Numbered from the stretch's first letter, positions 25,691 to 35,155 are shown. The stretch is DNA of 64,000 bases from Bacillota bacterium (GCA_023386315.1 JAEWJZ010000008.1:62001-126000); one strand, 5' to 3'. The notes: generated by a model not told the origin, from the letters alone. Program-made: numbers and translations.

Positions 25691-26113
25691 ATGATGATGC
25701 CTAGTATTTTTGGAGAGAGTCTGCTTAGTAACTGGATGGATTTTCCCATCGACCGTTCTGTTTTTGGTACGAAAGAATTTATGAAAACCGATGTGAAGGA
25801 AGTTGATAACGGCTATGAACTGGATATCGATCTTCCTGGTTTTCAAAAGGATGAGATCAAAGCCCGTCTCACAGACGGCTATCTAACCATAACTGCTGCA
25901 AGAGGTGAGAATAAAGAGGAAAAAGACAAGGATGGTCGCTATATCCGCCGGGAACGCTATTCCGGAAGCATGAGCCGGAGCTTTTATGTTGGAAATGCTG
26001 TTAAAGAGGAAGATATCCGCGCCAGATTTGAAAATGGAATTCTGAAGCTGTCTGTTCCAAAGATTAAGAAAACTGAGATTGAACAGAATAATTACATCTC
26101 CATAGAAGGTTAA
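25691..26113 (+). CDS. Hsp20/alpha-crystallin family small heat shock protein
   Basis: 140-aa ATP-independent chaperone that holds unfolding proteins. The alpha-crystallin domain spans residues ~35-135 (ELDIDLPGFQKDEIKARL, then the family-typical YSGSMSRSFYVGNAV and ENGILKLSVPK). AAGGAGATATG precedes three consecutive Met codons; the first is annotated. Monocistronic, heat-inducible through the CIRCE site just upstream, and divergent from the glycosyltransferase operon. Called generically since hsp18/hspA names differ between species. Confidence 0.96.
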   Translation: MMMPSIFGESLLSNWMDFPIDRSVFGTKEFMKTDVKEVDNGYELDIDLPGFQKDEIKARLTDGYLTITAARGENKEEKDKDGRYIRRERYSGSMSRSFYVGNAVKEEDIRARFENGILKLSVPKIKKTEIEQNNYISIEG

Positions 26114-26119
26114 AAAAGA

Positions 26120-26166
26120 GGGTTGTTGCAAAACTAACATTCAGTTAGTTGAGCAGCAGCCCTTTC
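26120..26166. terminator. Bidirectional terminator between hsp20 and nadC
   Basis: GGGTTGTTGC (26120-26129) pairs with GCAGCAGCCC (26153-26162) with two G-U pairs; an inner AACTAAC/GTTAGTT stem completes the hairpin. T-runs lie on both sides, TTTC on the plus strand and U6 (26117-26112) on the minus strand. It shares the 18-mer TGTTGCAAAACTAACATT with the terminator at 31620. Confidence 0.8.
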
Positions 26167-26188
26167 AAACAAAAGAAGGACTTCTGCC

Positions 26189-27046
26189 CTACTCAATAAT
26201 TCTAAGATTCTTCAACGATAAGTCAAGAATCGGCGCAGAATGCGTCAATGCCCCACAGGATATATAATCAACTCCAATTTCCATAAGCTCTTTGATCCTT
26301 TCCTCCGTTACATTTCCCGAACACTCAGTCTCTGCTTTATCTCCGATGATTTTTACCGCCTCTTTCATCTGCTCTGTTGTCATATTATCAAGCATGATGA
26401 TATCTGCTCCTGCCTCTAAAGCTTCTTCTGCCATTTGAAGATTTTCCACCTCTACCTCGATTTTGCGGACAAAGGGAGCATACTCTCTGGCTGACTCTAT
26501 TGCTTTCTTTACTCCACCGGCTGCTGCAATATGATTATCCTTTAACAGAATACCGTCAGATAAATTATATCGATGATTGTATCCCCCTCCCACCCGGACA
26601 GAATACTTTTCAAAAATCCTCATATTGGGGGTTGTTTTCCGGGTATCCAGCAATCTGGTCTTACTGCCTTTCATCATATCAGAAATCCTGCGTGTATAAG
26701 AAGCAATTCCGCTCATTCTCTGAAGATAATTTAAGGCTGTCCTTTCTCCAGATAATAAAGCTCTTGCATCTGCTGTAACTTCTGCCAAAAGCTCTCCCAC
26801 AGATACCTTGTCCCCATCCTTTGCATAGGCTTTCATAGATGCACTGGGATCTAAAAGGCAGAAAACACGGTAGAAAACCTTAAGCCCTGCCAGTACACCA
26901 TCCTGCTTACACAAAAGCCTGACACATGCTTTTTTCTCATCTTGTATAACGGCATTGGTCGTTACATCTTCACTGGTTATATCTTCCCGTAAAGCCTGCA
27001 ATAATAACTCATCCATATTTAATCGTAAGGTTGTTTCGTTATTCAT
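26189..27046 (-). CDS. nadC: Nicotinate-nucleotide pyrophosphorylase (carboxylating)
   Basis: 285-aa quinolinate phosphoribosyltransferase, the third step of de novo NAD synthesis. Signature RLLDTRKTTPNMRIFEKY (active-site Arg/Lys), then GGGYNHRYNLSDGILLKDNH; the C-terminal barrel strands (VEVENLQMAEEALEAGADI, MLDN, SGNVTEE) are typical. Last gene of the nadA-nadB-panB-panC-panD-nadC operon, 1 bp after panD. AAAGGG before the ATG. It is split from nadA/nadB by the three pan genes. Confidence 0.97.
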   Translation of the reverse strand: MNNETTLRLNMDELLLQALREDITSEDVTTNAVIQDEKKACVRLLCKQDGVLAGLKVFYRVFCLLDPSASMKAYAKDGDKVSVGELLAEVTADARALLSGERTALNYLQRMSGIASYTRRISDMMKGSKTRLLDTRKTTPNMRIFEKYSVRVGGGYNHRYNLSDGILLKDNHIAAAGGVKKAIESAREYAPFVRKIEVEVENLQMAEEALEAGADIIMLDNMTTEQMKEAVKIIGDKAETECSGNVTEERIKELMEIGVDYISCGALTHSAPILDLSLKNLRIIE

Positions 27047-27047
27047 T

Positions 27048-27449
27048 TCAGCACCCTTTCTCTATCCCATTTATGCTTTTGTGCTTCTCAGAATTGGTTT
27101 TTGCGGTGATATGGTTACGCTCATCCACAAAGACTACCTTTGGCCTGTGTGTTTTGGCTTCTTCTGGTGTCAGATGTATATATGCCATAATAATGATTTT
27201 ATCATTAACCTGTACGCATCTTGCCGCAGCTCCGTTCAGACAGATAAGACCGCTGCCACGTTCTCCAGCAATCGTGTAAGTTTCAAAACGCTGACCATTA
27301 TTAATGTCTACAACACAGACCATTTCATACTCAAGGATTCCTGCCGCCTCTAACAGATCTTCATCTATCGTAATACTCCCCACATAATCCAGTTCAGCCT
27401 GTACTACGGTAGCACGATGAATTTTTCCTTTTAACATAGTAATCTTCAT
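27048..27449 (-). CDS. panD: Aspartate 1-decarboxylase
   Basis: 133-aa pyruvoyl enzyme that makes beta-alanine from aspartate for pantothenate. The self-cleavage site Gly24-Ser25 is intact in [10 protein letters not shown], and the pyruvoyl-neighbouring residues (Lys8-Arg region [14 protein letters not shown], then [19 protein letters not shown]) are present. The start is ATG at 27449 with a GGGGGG site; an upstream in-frame ATG would overlap panC. A slightly long C-terminal tail versus the usual 117-127 residues. Gap of 7 bp to panC. Confidence 0.96.
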   Translation of the reverse strand: MKITMLKGKIHRATVVQAELDYVGSITIDEDLLEAAGILEYEMVCVVDINNGQRFETYTIAGERGSGLICLNGAAARCVQVNDKIIIMAYIHLTPEEAKTHRPKVVFVDERNHITAKTNSEKHKSINGIEKGC

Positions 27450-27456
27450 TATAAAT

Positions 27457-28311
27457 TCATCCCCCCTCTTCACACTTAAAAGTAAAATTATCAATTAACC
27501 GGGTTTTTCCAATATAAACTGCCAATGCGATTAAAACGGTTCCGTTAAGCTTCTCTGCCTGCCTCATAGTCATGGCATCTACTGCCTTTACATAATCAAT
27601 TTTTGCCAGTGGTTCTTTTTGAATAAATACCTTCATTGCACTGACGAGTACGGCAGCATCTCTTTCCCCTTCTTTCATCATCTGCTTTCCCAGCTTAATA
27701 CTGTTATATAAGATAAGCGCTGCTTTTCTTTCCGATTCACTAAGATAACTGTTGCGTGAACTCATGGCCAATCCATCACTCTCACGGATAATCGGACAGC
27801 CGATAATTTCAACATTCACATTCAGATCTGTTACCATACGTTTAATAACAGCCAGCTGCTGTGCATCCTTTTCTCCAAAATAGGCTCTATCCGGAGTCAC
27901 AATATTGAAAAGTTTTAAAACAACAGTACAGACTCCCCGAAAATGGAGTGGTCTGCTTAATCCACAAAGTTCTTCTGTCAATACAGACATATCCACATAG
28001 GTATAAAAATCTTCCTTATACATTTCCTCCGGATTTGGGTGAAAGATTAAATCTGCCCCATTTTCCATACATAGGCTGCTGTCACGTTCTAAGTCTCTTG
28101 GATAGCTTGCCAGGTCTTCCTTAGGGCCAAACTGCATGGGATTGACAAAGATACTTACCACCACCCTGTCATTTTCCATAGCTCGTTTGATCAGGCTTTC
28201 ATGACCTTCATGCAGATACCCCATAGTTGGAACAAAGCCTATGCTCAATCCTTCTTTTCTCCATTCCTTTATGCACTCTTTCACTTCTTCTATCTTATGA
28301 ACGATCTTCAT
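27457..28311 (-). CDS. panC: Pantothenate synthetase (pantoate-beta-alanine ligase)
   Basis: 284-aa ATP-dependent ligase that joins pantoate to beta-alanine. Motifs: [16 protein letters not shown] (HxGH nucleotide binding), [32 protein letters not shown] and [14 protein letters not shown] (KMSKS-like). Start at 28311 with AGAGGAA upstream. Lies between panB and panD in the nad-pan operon. Usual length for the family. Confidence 0.97.
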   Translation of the reverse strand: MKIVHKIEEVKECIKEWRKEGLSIGFVPTMGYLHEGHESLIKRAMENDRVVVSIFVNPMQFGPKEDLASYPRDLERDSSLCMENGADLIFHPNPEEMYKEDFYTYVDMSVLTEELCGLSRPLHFRGVCTVVLKLFNIVTPDRAYFGEKDAQQLAVIKRMVTDLNVNVEIIGCPIIRESDGLAMSSRNSYLSESERKAALILYNSIKLGKQMMKEGERDAAVLVSAMKVFIQKEPLAKIDYVKAVDAMTMRQAEKLNGTVLIALAVYIGKTRLIDNFTFKCEEGG

Positions 28312-28330
28312 AGATCAAAACGTTCCTCTC

Positions 28331-29161
28331 TCAATATAATTTTTCTATTATCTCATCAGCAATGCTGAAAACATGTTCTTTTCCGGGAAAAATTCCTGCC
28401 TTTGTTTCTTCAATATACTGCTTAAAAGCGGCTGTCATCATATCGCCTAAATTGGCAAAGGATTTTACAAACTTTGGTTTGAATTCACTATACATAGAAA
28501 GCATGTCCTGATAGACCAATACCTGTCCGTCACAGTCCGGGCCCGCTCCTATTCCAATGGTGGGAATGTGAATGGATTCAGTAATGACAGCTGCCAGCTT
28601 ATCCGGAACACATTCAAGTACAACAGCAAAAGCTCCGGCTTCCTCTACTGCTTTTGCATCCTTTAACAGCTGCCTTGCTGCTTTTTCATCTCTTCCCTGA
28701 ACTTTATATCCTCCAAAGGTGTTAACAGACTGTGGTGTTAACCCAATGTGAGCAACAACAGGGATAGACGCTTCTGTAATTGCTTTGATCTGAGGACAGA
28801 CCTGTTCTCCCCCCTCCAGCTTAACTGCCTGGGCACGCCCTTCCTTTATCAACTGCCCGGCATGAATAACAGCATCATATACAGAAGTCTGATAGGACAT
28901 AAACGGCATATCAGCGATAACTAACGCATGTCTGCAGCCTCTTGCAACAGCTTTCGTGTGATGAATCATATCCTCCATAGTCACGGATAAGGTATCCTCA
29001 TAGCCTAGTATGACCATTCCTAAGGAGTCTCCCACTAATATGGAATTCACCCCCGATTCATCCATTAATCTTGCAGTCGTATAATCATAGGCTGTCAGCA
29101 TGGTTATCTTGTCTTTCTTAATCTTTTGCTCCATAATTGTTAAAACAGTGTTTTTCATCAT
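28331..29161 (-). CDS. panB: 3-methyl-2-oxobutanoate hydroxymethyltransferase
   Basis: 276-aa ketopantoate synthase: adds a hydroxymethyl group from 5,10-methylene-THF to alpha-ketoisovalerate. [53 protein letters not shown] and [12 protein letters not shown] are all canonical. Two consecutive ATG codons (29161, 29158) are possible starts. The gap to nadB is 6 bp. No panE is in the window; ketopantoate reduction is presumably done by another enzyme elsewhere. Confidence 0.97.
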   Translation of the reverse strand: MMKNTVLTIMEQKIKKDKITMLTAYDYTTARLMDESGVNSILVGDSLGMVILGYEDTLSVTMEDMIHHTKAVARGCRHALVIADMPFMSYQTSVYDAVIHAGQLIKEGRAQAVKLEGGEQVCPQIKAITEASIPVVAHIGLTPQSVNTFGGYKVQGRDEKAARQLLKDAKAVEEAGAFAVVLECVPDKLAAVITESIHIPTIGIGAGPDCDGQVLVYQDMLSMYSEFKPKFVKSFANLGDMMTAAFKQYIEETKAGIFPGKEHVFSIADEIIEKLY

Positions 29162-29167
29162 TCTACT

Positions 29168-30481
29168 TCACCCACATTTAATCTTAAGAGCGCTTCGTTT
29201 CTCTTTCCTGTTCGCTTTTTCTATTTCATTTAATACACTTTCTCTGTTCTTATTTTGAATATAATCATAGTTTTCATATGAAGATAAATTTATGGAAACT
29301 GGAAAGTGTTCGTTCTTTTCATAGGTACTGGCAATATGAACTGCTGCTTCCTTAGCGAATACCAGACTTTCCAGAAGGGAATTGCTTGCCAGACGGTTAG
29401 CGCCATGAACACCGTTGCAGCTGGTTTCTCCAATAGCATATAAATGCCCCATAGAAGTTTTACTATGCTGGTCAACAGATATGCCTCCCATAAAATAATG
29501 CTGAGCCGGTGCGACAGGAACGTATTCCCTGGTCATATCGATTCCTTCCTCCAGACAGCGCTCATAAATATTAGGAAAACGTTTCTTTATCTTCTCACTT
29601 CCTAAATGGATGGCAGAAAGCCAGACATGATCACTTCCTTCCAACTTCATCTGCTGACAGATCTTCTGGGTTAATACATCCCTGGGAAGCAGCTCATCCA
29701 CGAACCTTTTCTTATTTGCATTCAGAAGATATGCTCCCTCTCCTCTTACAGATTCTGAAATCAGAAATCTTCTTCCCGGCTTTTTTGAGTACAATGCAGT
29801 TGGATGAATCTGAATATAATTCAGATTTTGAACAGCTATGCCGCGGCGGATAGCCAATGCCAGAGAATCTCCCGTAAGATGAGGATAATTGGTGGAATCC
29901 TGATATAACCCGCCTATTCCTCCGGTAGCTAAAACCGTATAGTCTGCATCAATGCTGGATATGTCTCCATTACCGGATCGTACGATAACACCGCTGCAGA
30001 AATTATCTCTGCTGACTATATCAATCATTTCCGTATATTCCATAATTGTAATATTTTTTTTTCTTTTTACTTGTTCAAGCAGTTTGCTTGTAATTTCCCG
30101 TCCCGTATTATCTTTGTAATATACGATTCTTGCTGTGGAATGAGCACCTTCTCTGGTATAAAGTAATTTTCCGTCCTTTTTTTCAAATTCCACTCCCAGT
30201 GTCATCAGCTCTTGAATAATTTCCGGTGATTTCTGTATCATATGATGAACAGAAGCTGTATTATTTTCATAATGTCCTGCCTTCATGGTATCTTCATAAA
30301 ATCTGTTATAATCTTCTTTGTCCTTTAAGACACAGATTCCGCCCTGAGCAAGGTAAGAATCGCTCATTTCCAGAGAGCTTTTAGTCAGGAGCCGGATCTG
30401 TTTTTCTTCAGGAAGGTTCAGAGCGCAGTATAATCCGGAAGCACCGGTTCCGGCAATAACCACATCTGCATGTATTCTCAT
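29168..30481 (-). CDS. nadB: L-aspartate oxidase
   Basis: 437-aa flavoenzyme that oxidises aspartate to iminoaspartate for quinolinate synthesis. FAD-binding VIAGTGASGLYCALNL at the N-terminus; SYLAQGGI, IQIHPTALY, RFLISESVRGEGAYLL, HYFMGGI and GETSCNGVHGANRLASNSLLE follow. It stops soon after the flavin/capping core and lacks most of the C-terminal helical domain of the ~540-aa E. coli enzyme; short forms are common in clostridia. AGAGGAGA before the ATG; 12 bp from nadA. In anaerobes fumarate probably replaces oxygen as acceptor. Confidence 0.95.
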   Translation of the reverse strand: MRIHADVVIAGTGASGLYCALNLPEEKQIRLLTKSSLEMSDSYLAQGGICVLKDKEDYNRFYEDTMKAGHYENNTASVHHMIQKSPEIIQELMTLGVEFEKKDGKLLYTREGAHSTARIVYYKDNTGREITSKLLEQVKRKKNITIMEYTEMIDIVSRDNFCSGVIVRSGNGDISSIDADYTVLATGGIGGLYQDSTNYPHLTGDSLALAIRRGIAVQNLNYIQIHPTALYSKKPGRRFLISESVRGEGAYLLNANKKRFVDELLPRDVLTQKICQQMKLEGSDHVWLSAIHLGSEKIKKRFPNIYERCLEEGIDMTREYVPVAPAQHYFMGGISVDQHSKTSMGHLYAIGETSCNGVHGANRLASNSLLESLVFAKEAAVHIASTYEKNEHFPVSINLSSYENYDYIQNKNRESVLNEIEKANRKEKRSALKIKCG

Positions 30482-30493
30482 TTTTATCTCCTC

Positions 30494-31402
30494 TTATTCA
30501 GCTAAAGCAAGCATTCTGTCCAGAGCCTTATTTGCCTTACTATATAATTCCTCATTGAGTTCCACTGTATTACTTAGCTTTTCCAACTGTTCCAAGACCT
30601 TTTCCGTAGTAATTCGCTTCATATTCGGACAGAACTGGCGATGACCCACAGAATAGTATTTCTTTTCAGGGTTTTTTAATTTTAATTCATATAAAATACC
30701 CATTTCCGTACAGATGATGAACGCTTTTGCATCGCTTTTGACAGCAAAGTCTATAATACCGGAAGTACTGCCGATGTAATCTGCCAGTTCAAGTACATCC
30801 CAGGTACATTCCGGATGAGCAAGAACCAATGCTTCCGGATGCAGCTCTTTTGCCTTTTTAAGTTCTTCGGGCTTTATACTGGTATGAACATGACAAAAAC
30901 CATCATTGAAAATAAAATTTTTATCAGGAATCATCTTCGCCGTATACCTGCCAAGATTCCCATCTGGGATAAAATATATATTATGATCAGGCAGAGCATT
31001 AACGATCTTTACTGCATTGGAAGATGTTACACAGACATCAGATGCAGCCTTAATCTCAGCTGTAGAATTGATATAGCAGACAACGGCTACATCCTCATAG
31101 CTGTCCCTTACTTCCTTAATCTTTTCCACATCGGCCATATGTGCCATGGGACAATCTGCATAAGTATCCGGCATAATTACCGTCTTTTCCGGGTTGAGTA
31201 TCTTGGCACTTTCGCCCATAAAGGAAACACCGCAGAAGAGAATAACCTTCTGAGGAACCTCCGTGGCAACCTTGCTTAAATAGTAAGAATCACCAACATA
31301 ATCCGCAACAGCCTGTACCTGGCCGTCGGTATAATAGTGAGCCAGAATCACAGCATCCTTTTCTTTTTTGAGCTCCTCTATTCTTTTGATTATATCTTCC
31401 AT
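30494..31402 (-). CDS. nadA: Quinolinate synthase A
   Basis: 302-aa enzyme that condenses iminoaspartate with dihydroxyacetone phosphate, with an oxygen-sensitive 4Fe-4S cluster. The three expected ligand cysteines are seen in ILFCGVSFMGESAK, AHPECTWDVLELADYIGSTSG and RQFCPNMKRI. ILAHYYTDGQVQAVADYVGDSY at the start is typical. GAGGAGG before the ATG. First gene of the nad-pan operon, with a consensus promoter and a palindromic site upstream. Confidence 0.97.
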   Translation of the reverse strand: MEDIIKRIEELKKEKDAVILAHYYTDGQVQAVADYVGDSYYLSKVATEVPQKVILFCGVSFMGESAKILNPEKTVIMPDTYADCPMAHMADVEKIKEVRDSYEDVAVVCYINSTAEIKAASDVCVTSSNAVKIVNALPDHNIYFIPDGNLGRYTAKMIPDKNFIFNDGFCHVHTSIKPEELKKAKELHPEALVLAHPECTWDVLELADYIGSTSGIIDFAVKSDAKAFIICTEMGILYELKLKNPEKKYYSVGHRQFCPNMKRITTEKVLEQLEKLSNTVELNEELYSKANKALDRMLALAE

Positions 31403-31432
31403 TTAACTTCCTCCTCATAAGAGATTTAGTTG

Positions 31433-31465
31433 ATTATAGCACATGTCATTGCATGTGACAAGACA
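31433..31465 (-). promoter_or_regulatory. nadA operon promoter with overlapping inverted repeat
   Basis: Minus strand: TTGTCA (31461-31456), 17-bp spacer, perfect TATAAT (31438-31433), ~30 bp before nadA. TGTCA and TGACA half-sites (31444-31448 and 31456-31460) form an inverted repeat covering the -35 and spacer, a good place for a repressor. NiaR, the usual NAD repressor in Firmicutes, is a candidate, but I cannot verify the match to its consensus. Confidence 0.68.
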
Positions 31466-31619
31466 GCTGTAATTACTATTTTACTCTTTCTTTTGCTCTA
31501 CTTTCCCTTCAGTCATGTACAGATATTATTCCACCGAATTTAAAACTATACTCAGGTTATAATTTGGTGGAGATATACATTGGGTGGAATTAGTATTTTA
31601 ATATTAGGACACCAAAAAA

Positions 31620-31664
31620 TGACTGTTGCAAAACTAACATTAGTTTTGCAACAGTCACTTTTTT
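31620..31664. terminator. Long-stem bidirectional terminator
   Basis: TGACTGTTGCAAAACTAA (31620-31637) and its exact complement (31640-31657) make an 18-bp perfect stem with a minimal loop. T7 follows on the plus strand and U6 on the minus strand (31618-31613). It ends the M42 peptidase transcript. Related in sequence to the terminator at 26120. Confidence 0.9.
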
Positions 31665-31666
31665 TG

Positions 31667-32695
31667 CTAAATCAGTTCTATATAGGCCTCAATAAGTTTT
31701 AACGTCTGCTCCATTCCCTTTACATGAGTCCGCTCTGTTCCATGGGAAGCATGTACTCCCTGTCCGATCAATGCTGCCCTGATATTATGACCTCCGCGTA
31801 TTGCTGCTCCTGCATCAGAACCGTAATGGGGAAATACGTCCACTGCGTAGTCTATATTCTTTTCCTTTGCCAGGGCAATCAGTCGGCTGGTCATTTCGTA
31901 ATCATAGGGACCGGCTGAATCAAGAGCGCAGATGGATACTTTTCGTTCGTCTCCTGATAAATCATCTCCAAGTGCGCCCATATCCACTGCGATAAATTCT
32001 TCAATATCTTCCGGTATCCAGCTGGCACCAAAGCCCACCTCTTCATAGTTGCTGATCACAATCTTCAAAGTCTTTCTTGGTTTAATTCCTGATTCTCTGA
32101 TGTCTTTTAAAACACCTAAAAGAACTGCGACTGACGCCTTGTCATCTAAATGACGGGATTTGATATAGCCGCTGTCCGTATGCACATACATGGGATCAAA
32201 GCTGATATAATCGCCGGGAGCGATTTCCAGTCTTCTTACATCTTCTTCGCTGTCAATCATCTCATCCAGACGTACTTCCATATTCTTTGGTTTTCTCTCC
32301 AAAGTTCTGGCATCGTCATAAGTATGAACCGACGGCTCTTTGGTGAGTATGGTTCCGGTATAGGTTTTTCCGGTTCTGGTATGCACTTTGCAGTACATGC
32401 CTTCTATGGACTCCATCATAAATCCGCCTACAGGAACCATAATGATCATTCCCTTTGAGGTAATGGAGCGCACCATGGCACCTAAGGTATCTACATGAGC
32501 GGATAAGCCCAGAACTTCCTTCTCTTCTCCCGGAACTTCAATGATTAAACCGCCCTTTTTATTATAACATGTGAAATATCCAAACCCTGTAGCCTCCTCT
32601 TCTACTAACTTCAGCACTTGTCTGGTGTATCCGCTGGGACTTGGAATATTCACAATTTTTTCCAATATGTTTGTTACATATGTCATGGTTTCCAT
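31667..32695 (-). CDS. M42-family metallopeptidase (glutamyl aminopeptidase/endoglucanase-like)
   Basis: 342-aa dinuclear zinc aminopeptidase of the tetrahedral TET/CelM/YsdC group. Metal ligands and catalytic residues: GLSAHVDTLG (His, Asp), SRHLDDKASVAVLLGV (Asp), VISNYEEVGFGAS (Glu-Glu), FIAVDMGALGDD (Asp) and a final GVHASHGTERTH (His). These enzymes trim peptides in the cytoplasm. Start ATG at 32695 with GAAGG upstream. Single gene. Confidence 0.94.
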   Translation of the reverse strand: METMTYVTNILEKIVNIPSPSGYTRQVLKLVEEEATGFGYFTCYNKKGGLIIEVPGEEKEVLGLSAHVDTLGAMVRSITSKGMIIMVPVGGFMMESIEGMYCKVHTRTGKTYTGTILTKEPSVHTYDDARTLERKPKNMEVRLDEMIDSEEDVRRLEIAPGDYISFDPMYVHTDSGYIKSRHLDDKASVAVLLGVLKDIRESGIKPRKTLKIVISNYEEVGFGASWIPEDIEEFIAVDMGALGDDLSGDERKVSICALDSAGPYDYEMTSRLIALAKEKNIDYAVDVFPHYGSDAGAAIRGGHNIRAALIGQGVHASHGTERTHVKGMEQTLKLIEAYIELI

Positions 32696-32770
32696 AATAT
32701 CTGCCTTCTTTTCTGGTTTTTTTCTATTTTAGCAGATCTATAAAAGGAAATCTACTTAAGAATATGGAAA

Positions 32771-32820
32771 AAAGGCTGCAAAGCCCAGCCGGGTTAACCG
32801 GATCTGGCTTTGCAGCCTTT
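32771..32820. terminator. Bidirectional terminator downstream of glnN
   Basis: AAAGGCTGCAAAGCC (32771-32785) pairs with GGCTTTGCAGCCTTT (32806-32820): a perfect 15-bp stem. On the minus strand it ends with U-rich sequence after glnN. Confidence 0.88.
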
Positions 32821-32832
32821 AATCATACTTTC

Positions 32833-34950
32833 TTATACTTCAAAAATCAGATCGCCATAGCTTGGAAGAGGCCAAATCTCCTTATCCACAATCATTTCCA
32901 GTTTATCTGCCGGCTCACGGAGTGCTGCCATGGCAGGTACAACCTCACTGTGATAAGCAGCTGCCTGCTCTTTATTCTCTCCGATTGCTGCACTTTTGTC
33001 AGTGATATCAATCAGAGCAGAAAGTGCTACCTTCATATCAGAAAGATATGCGCTTACTTCAGTCAGAAGTTCTTCCTGTACACTGGTGTCTGCAGCCGGA
33101 CATGCTGATTTTACCTTGCCTAAAGAATCTGCAAGAACGGTTGCATATTTTACAACTGCCGGAATAAGCTGCTTTCCTGCCATATCAATCATGGTTCTCG
33201 CTTCAATATTAATGGCTTTTGAATAGGTCTCATATTCAATCTCAACGCGGGACTCTAACTCAGCCTTTGTAAATACCTTGAATGATTCAAACATGCTGAT
33301 GGATTTTTCTTTCGTAAGCGCAGGGATTGCATCAACCATTGCCTTGATGTTTGGAAGTCCTCTTCTCTCTGCCTCTTCTACCCATGCATCAGAATAACCA
33401 TTGCCGTTAAAGATTACTCTCCTATGTGCTGCCAGCTGTTCTTTAATCATATCATGGACTGCCGTATCAAAGTCTTCTGCTTTCTCAAGTACATCTGCTG
33501 CTTCTTTAAATGCCTCAGCTGTAATAGTATTTAATACAACGTTCGGTGATGAGATGGAATCAGAAGAACCTACCATACGGAATTCAAATTTATTGCCGGT
33601 AAATGCAAATGGTGAAGTTCTGTTTCTGTCAGTTGCATCTTTAAATAAGTCTGGCAGAGTCTTAACGCCTGTCTTTAAGGTACCGCCTGATTTGGAGTGA
33701 GTTGCCTCACCAGTGCTGCAAAGCTGATCTACTACATCCTCAAGCTGTTCGCCGATAAATACGGAGATGATTGCAGGAGGTGCCTCGTTTGCACCAAGTC
33801 TGTGGTCGTTTCCAACATCTGCTGCAGACTGGCGAAGCAGATCGGCATGTTTATCCACTGCCTTTAAGATACAGGATAATACCAGTAAGAACTGAATGTT
33901 CTCATGTGGTGTTTCGCCTGGATTTAATAAGTTAATTCCGTCGTCACTGGTTAAGGACCAGTTGTTGTGCTTACCGGAACCATTCACACCTGCAAATGGT
34001 TTCTCATGAAGCAGACAGTTTAATCCATGACGGCCTGCAACCTTTTTTAAGGTTTCCATAACAAGCTGATTATGATCAACTGCTACATTGGCCTGCTCAT
34101 AAATTGGTGCCAGCTCATGCTGAGCCGGTGCAACCTCATTATGCTGAGTCTTTGCCGGTACGCCAAGCTTCCAGAGTTCTTCATTTACTTCCTTCATATA
34201 CGCTGCAATTCTTTCACGAATGGAACCAAAGTAGTGGTCTTCCATTTCCTGTCCTTTTGGAGGCATTGCACCGAATAAAGTTCTTCCTGCGTAAATTAAG
34301 TCTTTTCTCTGTAAATACTTTTCATGGTCAACAATGAAATATTCCTGCTCCGGTCCAACGGAAGGTGCTACCCGTTTTGAAGTTGTATTGCCAAACAGTC
34401 TTAAGATTCTTAAAGCCTGCTCATCAACCGCTTCCATTGATCTTAAGAGAGGAGTCTTTTTATCGAGCGCTTCTCCTGTATAAGAGCAGAATGCAGTGGG
34501 AATGCAAAGAGTTACACCGATGGCATCTTCTCTTAAGAATGCAGGTGAGGTACAATCCCATGCAGTATATCCTCTTGCTTCAAAGGTTGCTCTTAAACCA
34601 CCGGAAGGGAAGGAAGAGGCATCAGGTTCGCCTTTTACCAGCTCTTTACCGGAAAACTCCATGATAACCTTACCTTCTGATGTGGGAGAGGAGATGAAGG
34701 AGTCATGCTTCTCGGCAGTAATGCCTGTCAGCGGCTGGAACCAGTGTGTATAGTGAGTTGCGCCTCTCTCAATTGCCCAATCCTTCATTGCATGAGCTAC
34801 TACATCTGCAATGGAAGGATCCAGTTCTGCACCGTCTTCAATGGTTTTCTTTAACTTCTTGAAAACGCTTTTTGGCAGACGCTCTCTCATAACGGTCTCG
34901 TTAAATACATTCTTACCGAACAGCTCGGCTACATTCACAACTTCGCTCAT
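32833..34950 (-). CDS. glnN: Glutamine synthetase type III
   Basis: 705-aa GSIII, the large dodecameric form found in Bacteroidetes and many Clostridia, joining ammonium to glutamate. Typical blocks: [78 protein letters not shown] and [19 protein letters not shown]. Length is usual for the family. GAGAGGA before the ATG at 34950. Monocistronic between terminators. Together with glnK-amt in this window it makes up ammonium uptake, sensing and assimilation, though the genes are 28 kb apart. Confidence 0.97.
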   Translation of the reverse strand: MSEVVNVAELFGKNVFNETVMRERLPKSVFKKLKKTIEDGAELDPSIADVVAHAMKDWAIERGATHYTHWFQPLTGITAEKHDSFISSPTSEGKVIMEFSGKELVKGEPDASSFPSGGLRATFEARGYTAWDCTSPAFLREDAIGVTLCIPTAFCSYTGEALDKKTPLLRSMEAVDEQALRILRLFGNTTSKRVAPSVGPEQEYFIVDHEKYLQRKDLIYAGRTLFGAMPPKGQEMEDHYFGSIRERIAAYMKEVNEELWKLGVPAKTQHNEVAPAQHELAPIYEQANVAVDHNQLVMETLKKVAGRHGLNCLLHEKPFAGVNGSGKHNNWSLTSDDGINLLNPGETPHENIQFLLVLSCILKAVDKHADLLRQSAADVGNDHRLGANEAPPAIISVFIGEQLEDVVDQLCSTGEATHSKSGGTLKTGVKTLPDLFKDATDRNRTSPFAFTGNKFEFRMVGSSDSISSPNVVLNTITAEAFKEAADVLEKAEDFDTAVHDMIKEQLAAHRRVIFNGNGYSDAWVEEAERRGLPNIKAMVDAIPALTKEKSISMFESFKVFTKAELESRVEIEYETYSKAINIEARTMIDMAGKQLIPAVVKYATVLADSLGKVKSACPAADTSVQEELLTEVSAYLSDMKVALSALIDITDKSAAIGENKEQAAAYHSEVVPAMAALREPADKLEMIVDKEIWPLPSYGDLIFEV

Positions 34951-34979
34951 AAATTTTCCATCCTCTCATATTAATTTCC

Positions 34980-34996
34980 ACTTAATAAAATTAAGT
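34980..34996 (-). promoter_or_regulatory. Palindrome upstream of glnN (possible operator)
   Basis: ACTTAAT-aaa-ATTAAGT, a perfect 7-3-7 inverted repeat, ~30 bp before the glnN start. Its position would suit a regulator of glnN, but AT-rich palindromes arise easily by chance in this leader. Confidence 0.35.
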
Positions 34997-35046
34997 CTAA
35001 TCGTTTTTTTTAGTCTCCTCATTATCTGAATATGCGCATAAATCAG

Positions 35047-35078
35047 AAAAGGCGCCCTCCTGTCATAAGGAGAACGCC
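35047..35078 (-). terminator. Terminator after fba
   Basis: Minus strand: GGCG-tt-CTCCT stem closes with AGGAG-gg-CGCC (35078-35051) followed by TTTTCTGATTT. Confidence 0.75.
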
Positions 35079-35155
35079 ATTGTTCTTAATTAAAATAAAC
35101 CATTTTCCTAAAAAAATCAAGTACTTTTTGAAAAAAAAATTTTTTTTAAAGGTTT

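Noticed and set aside
30815..31279. Plus-strand ORF of 154 aa antisense to nadA
   Set aside because: Composition is that of a shadow frame, and nadA on the other strand is fully conserved.
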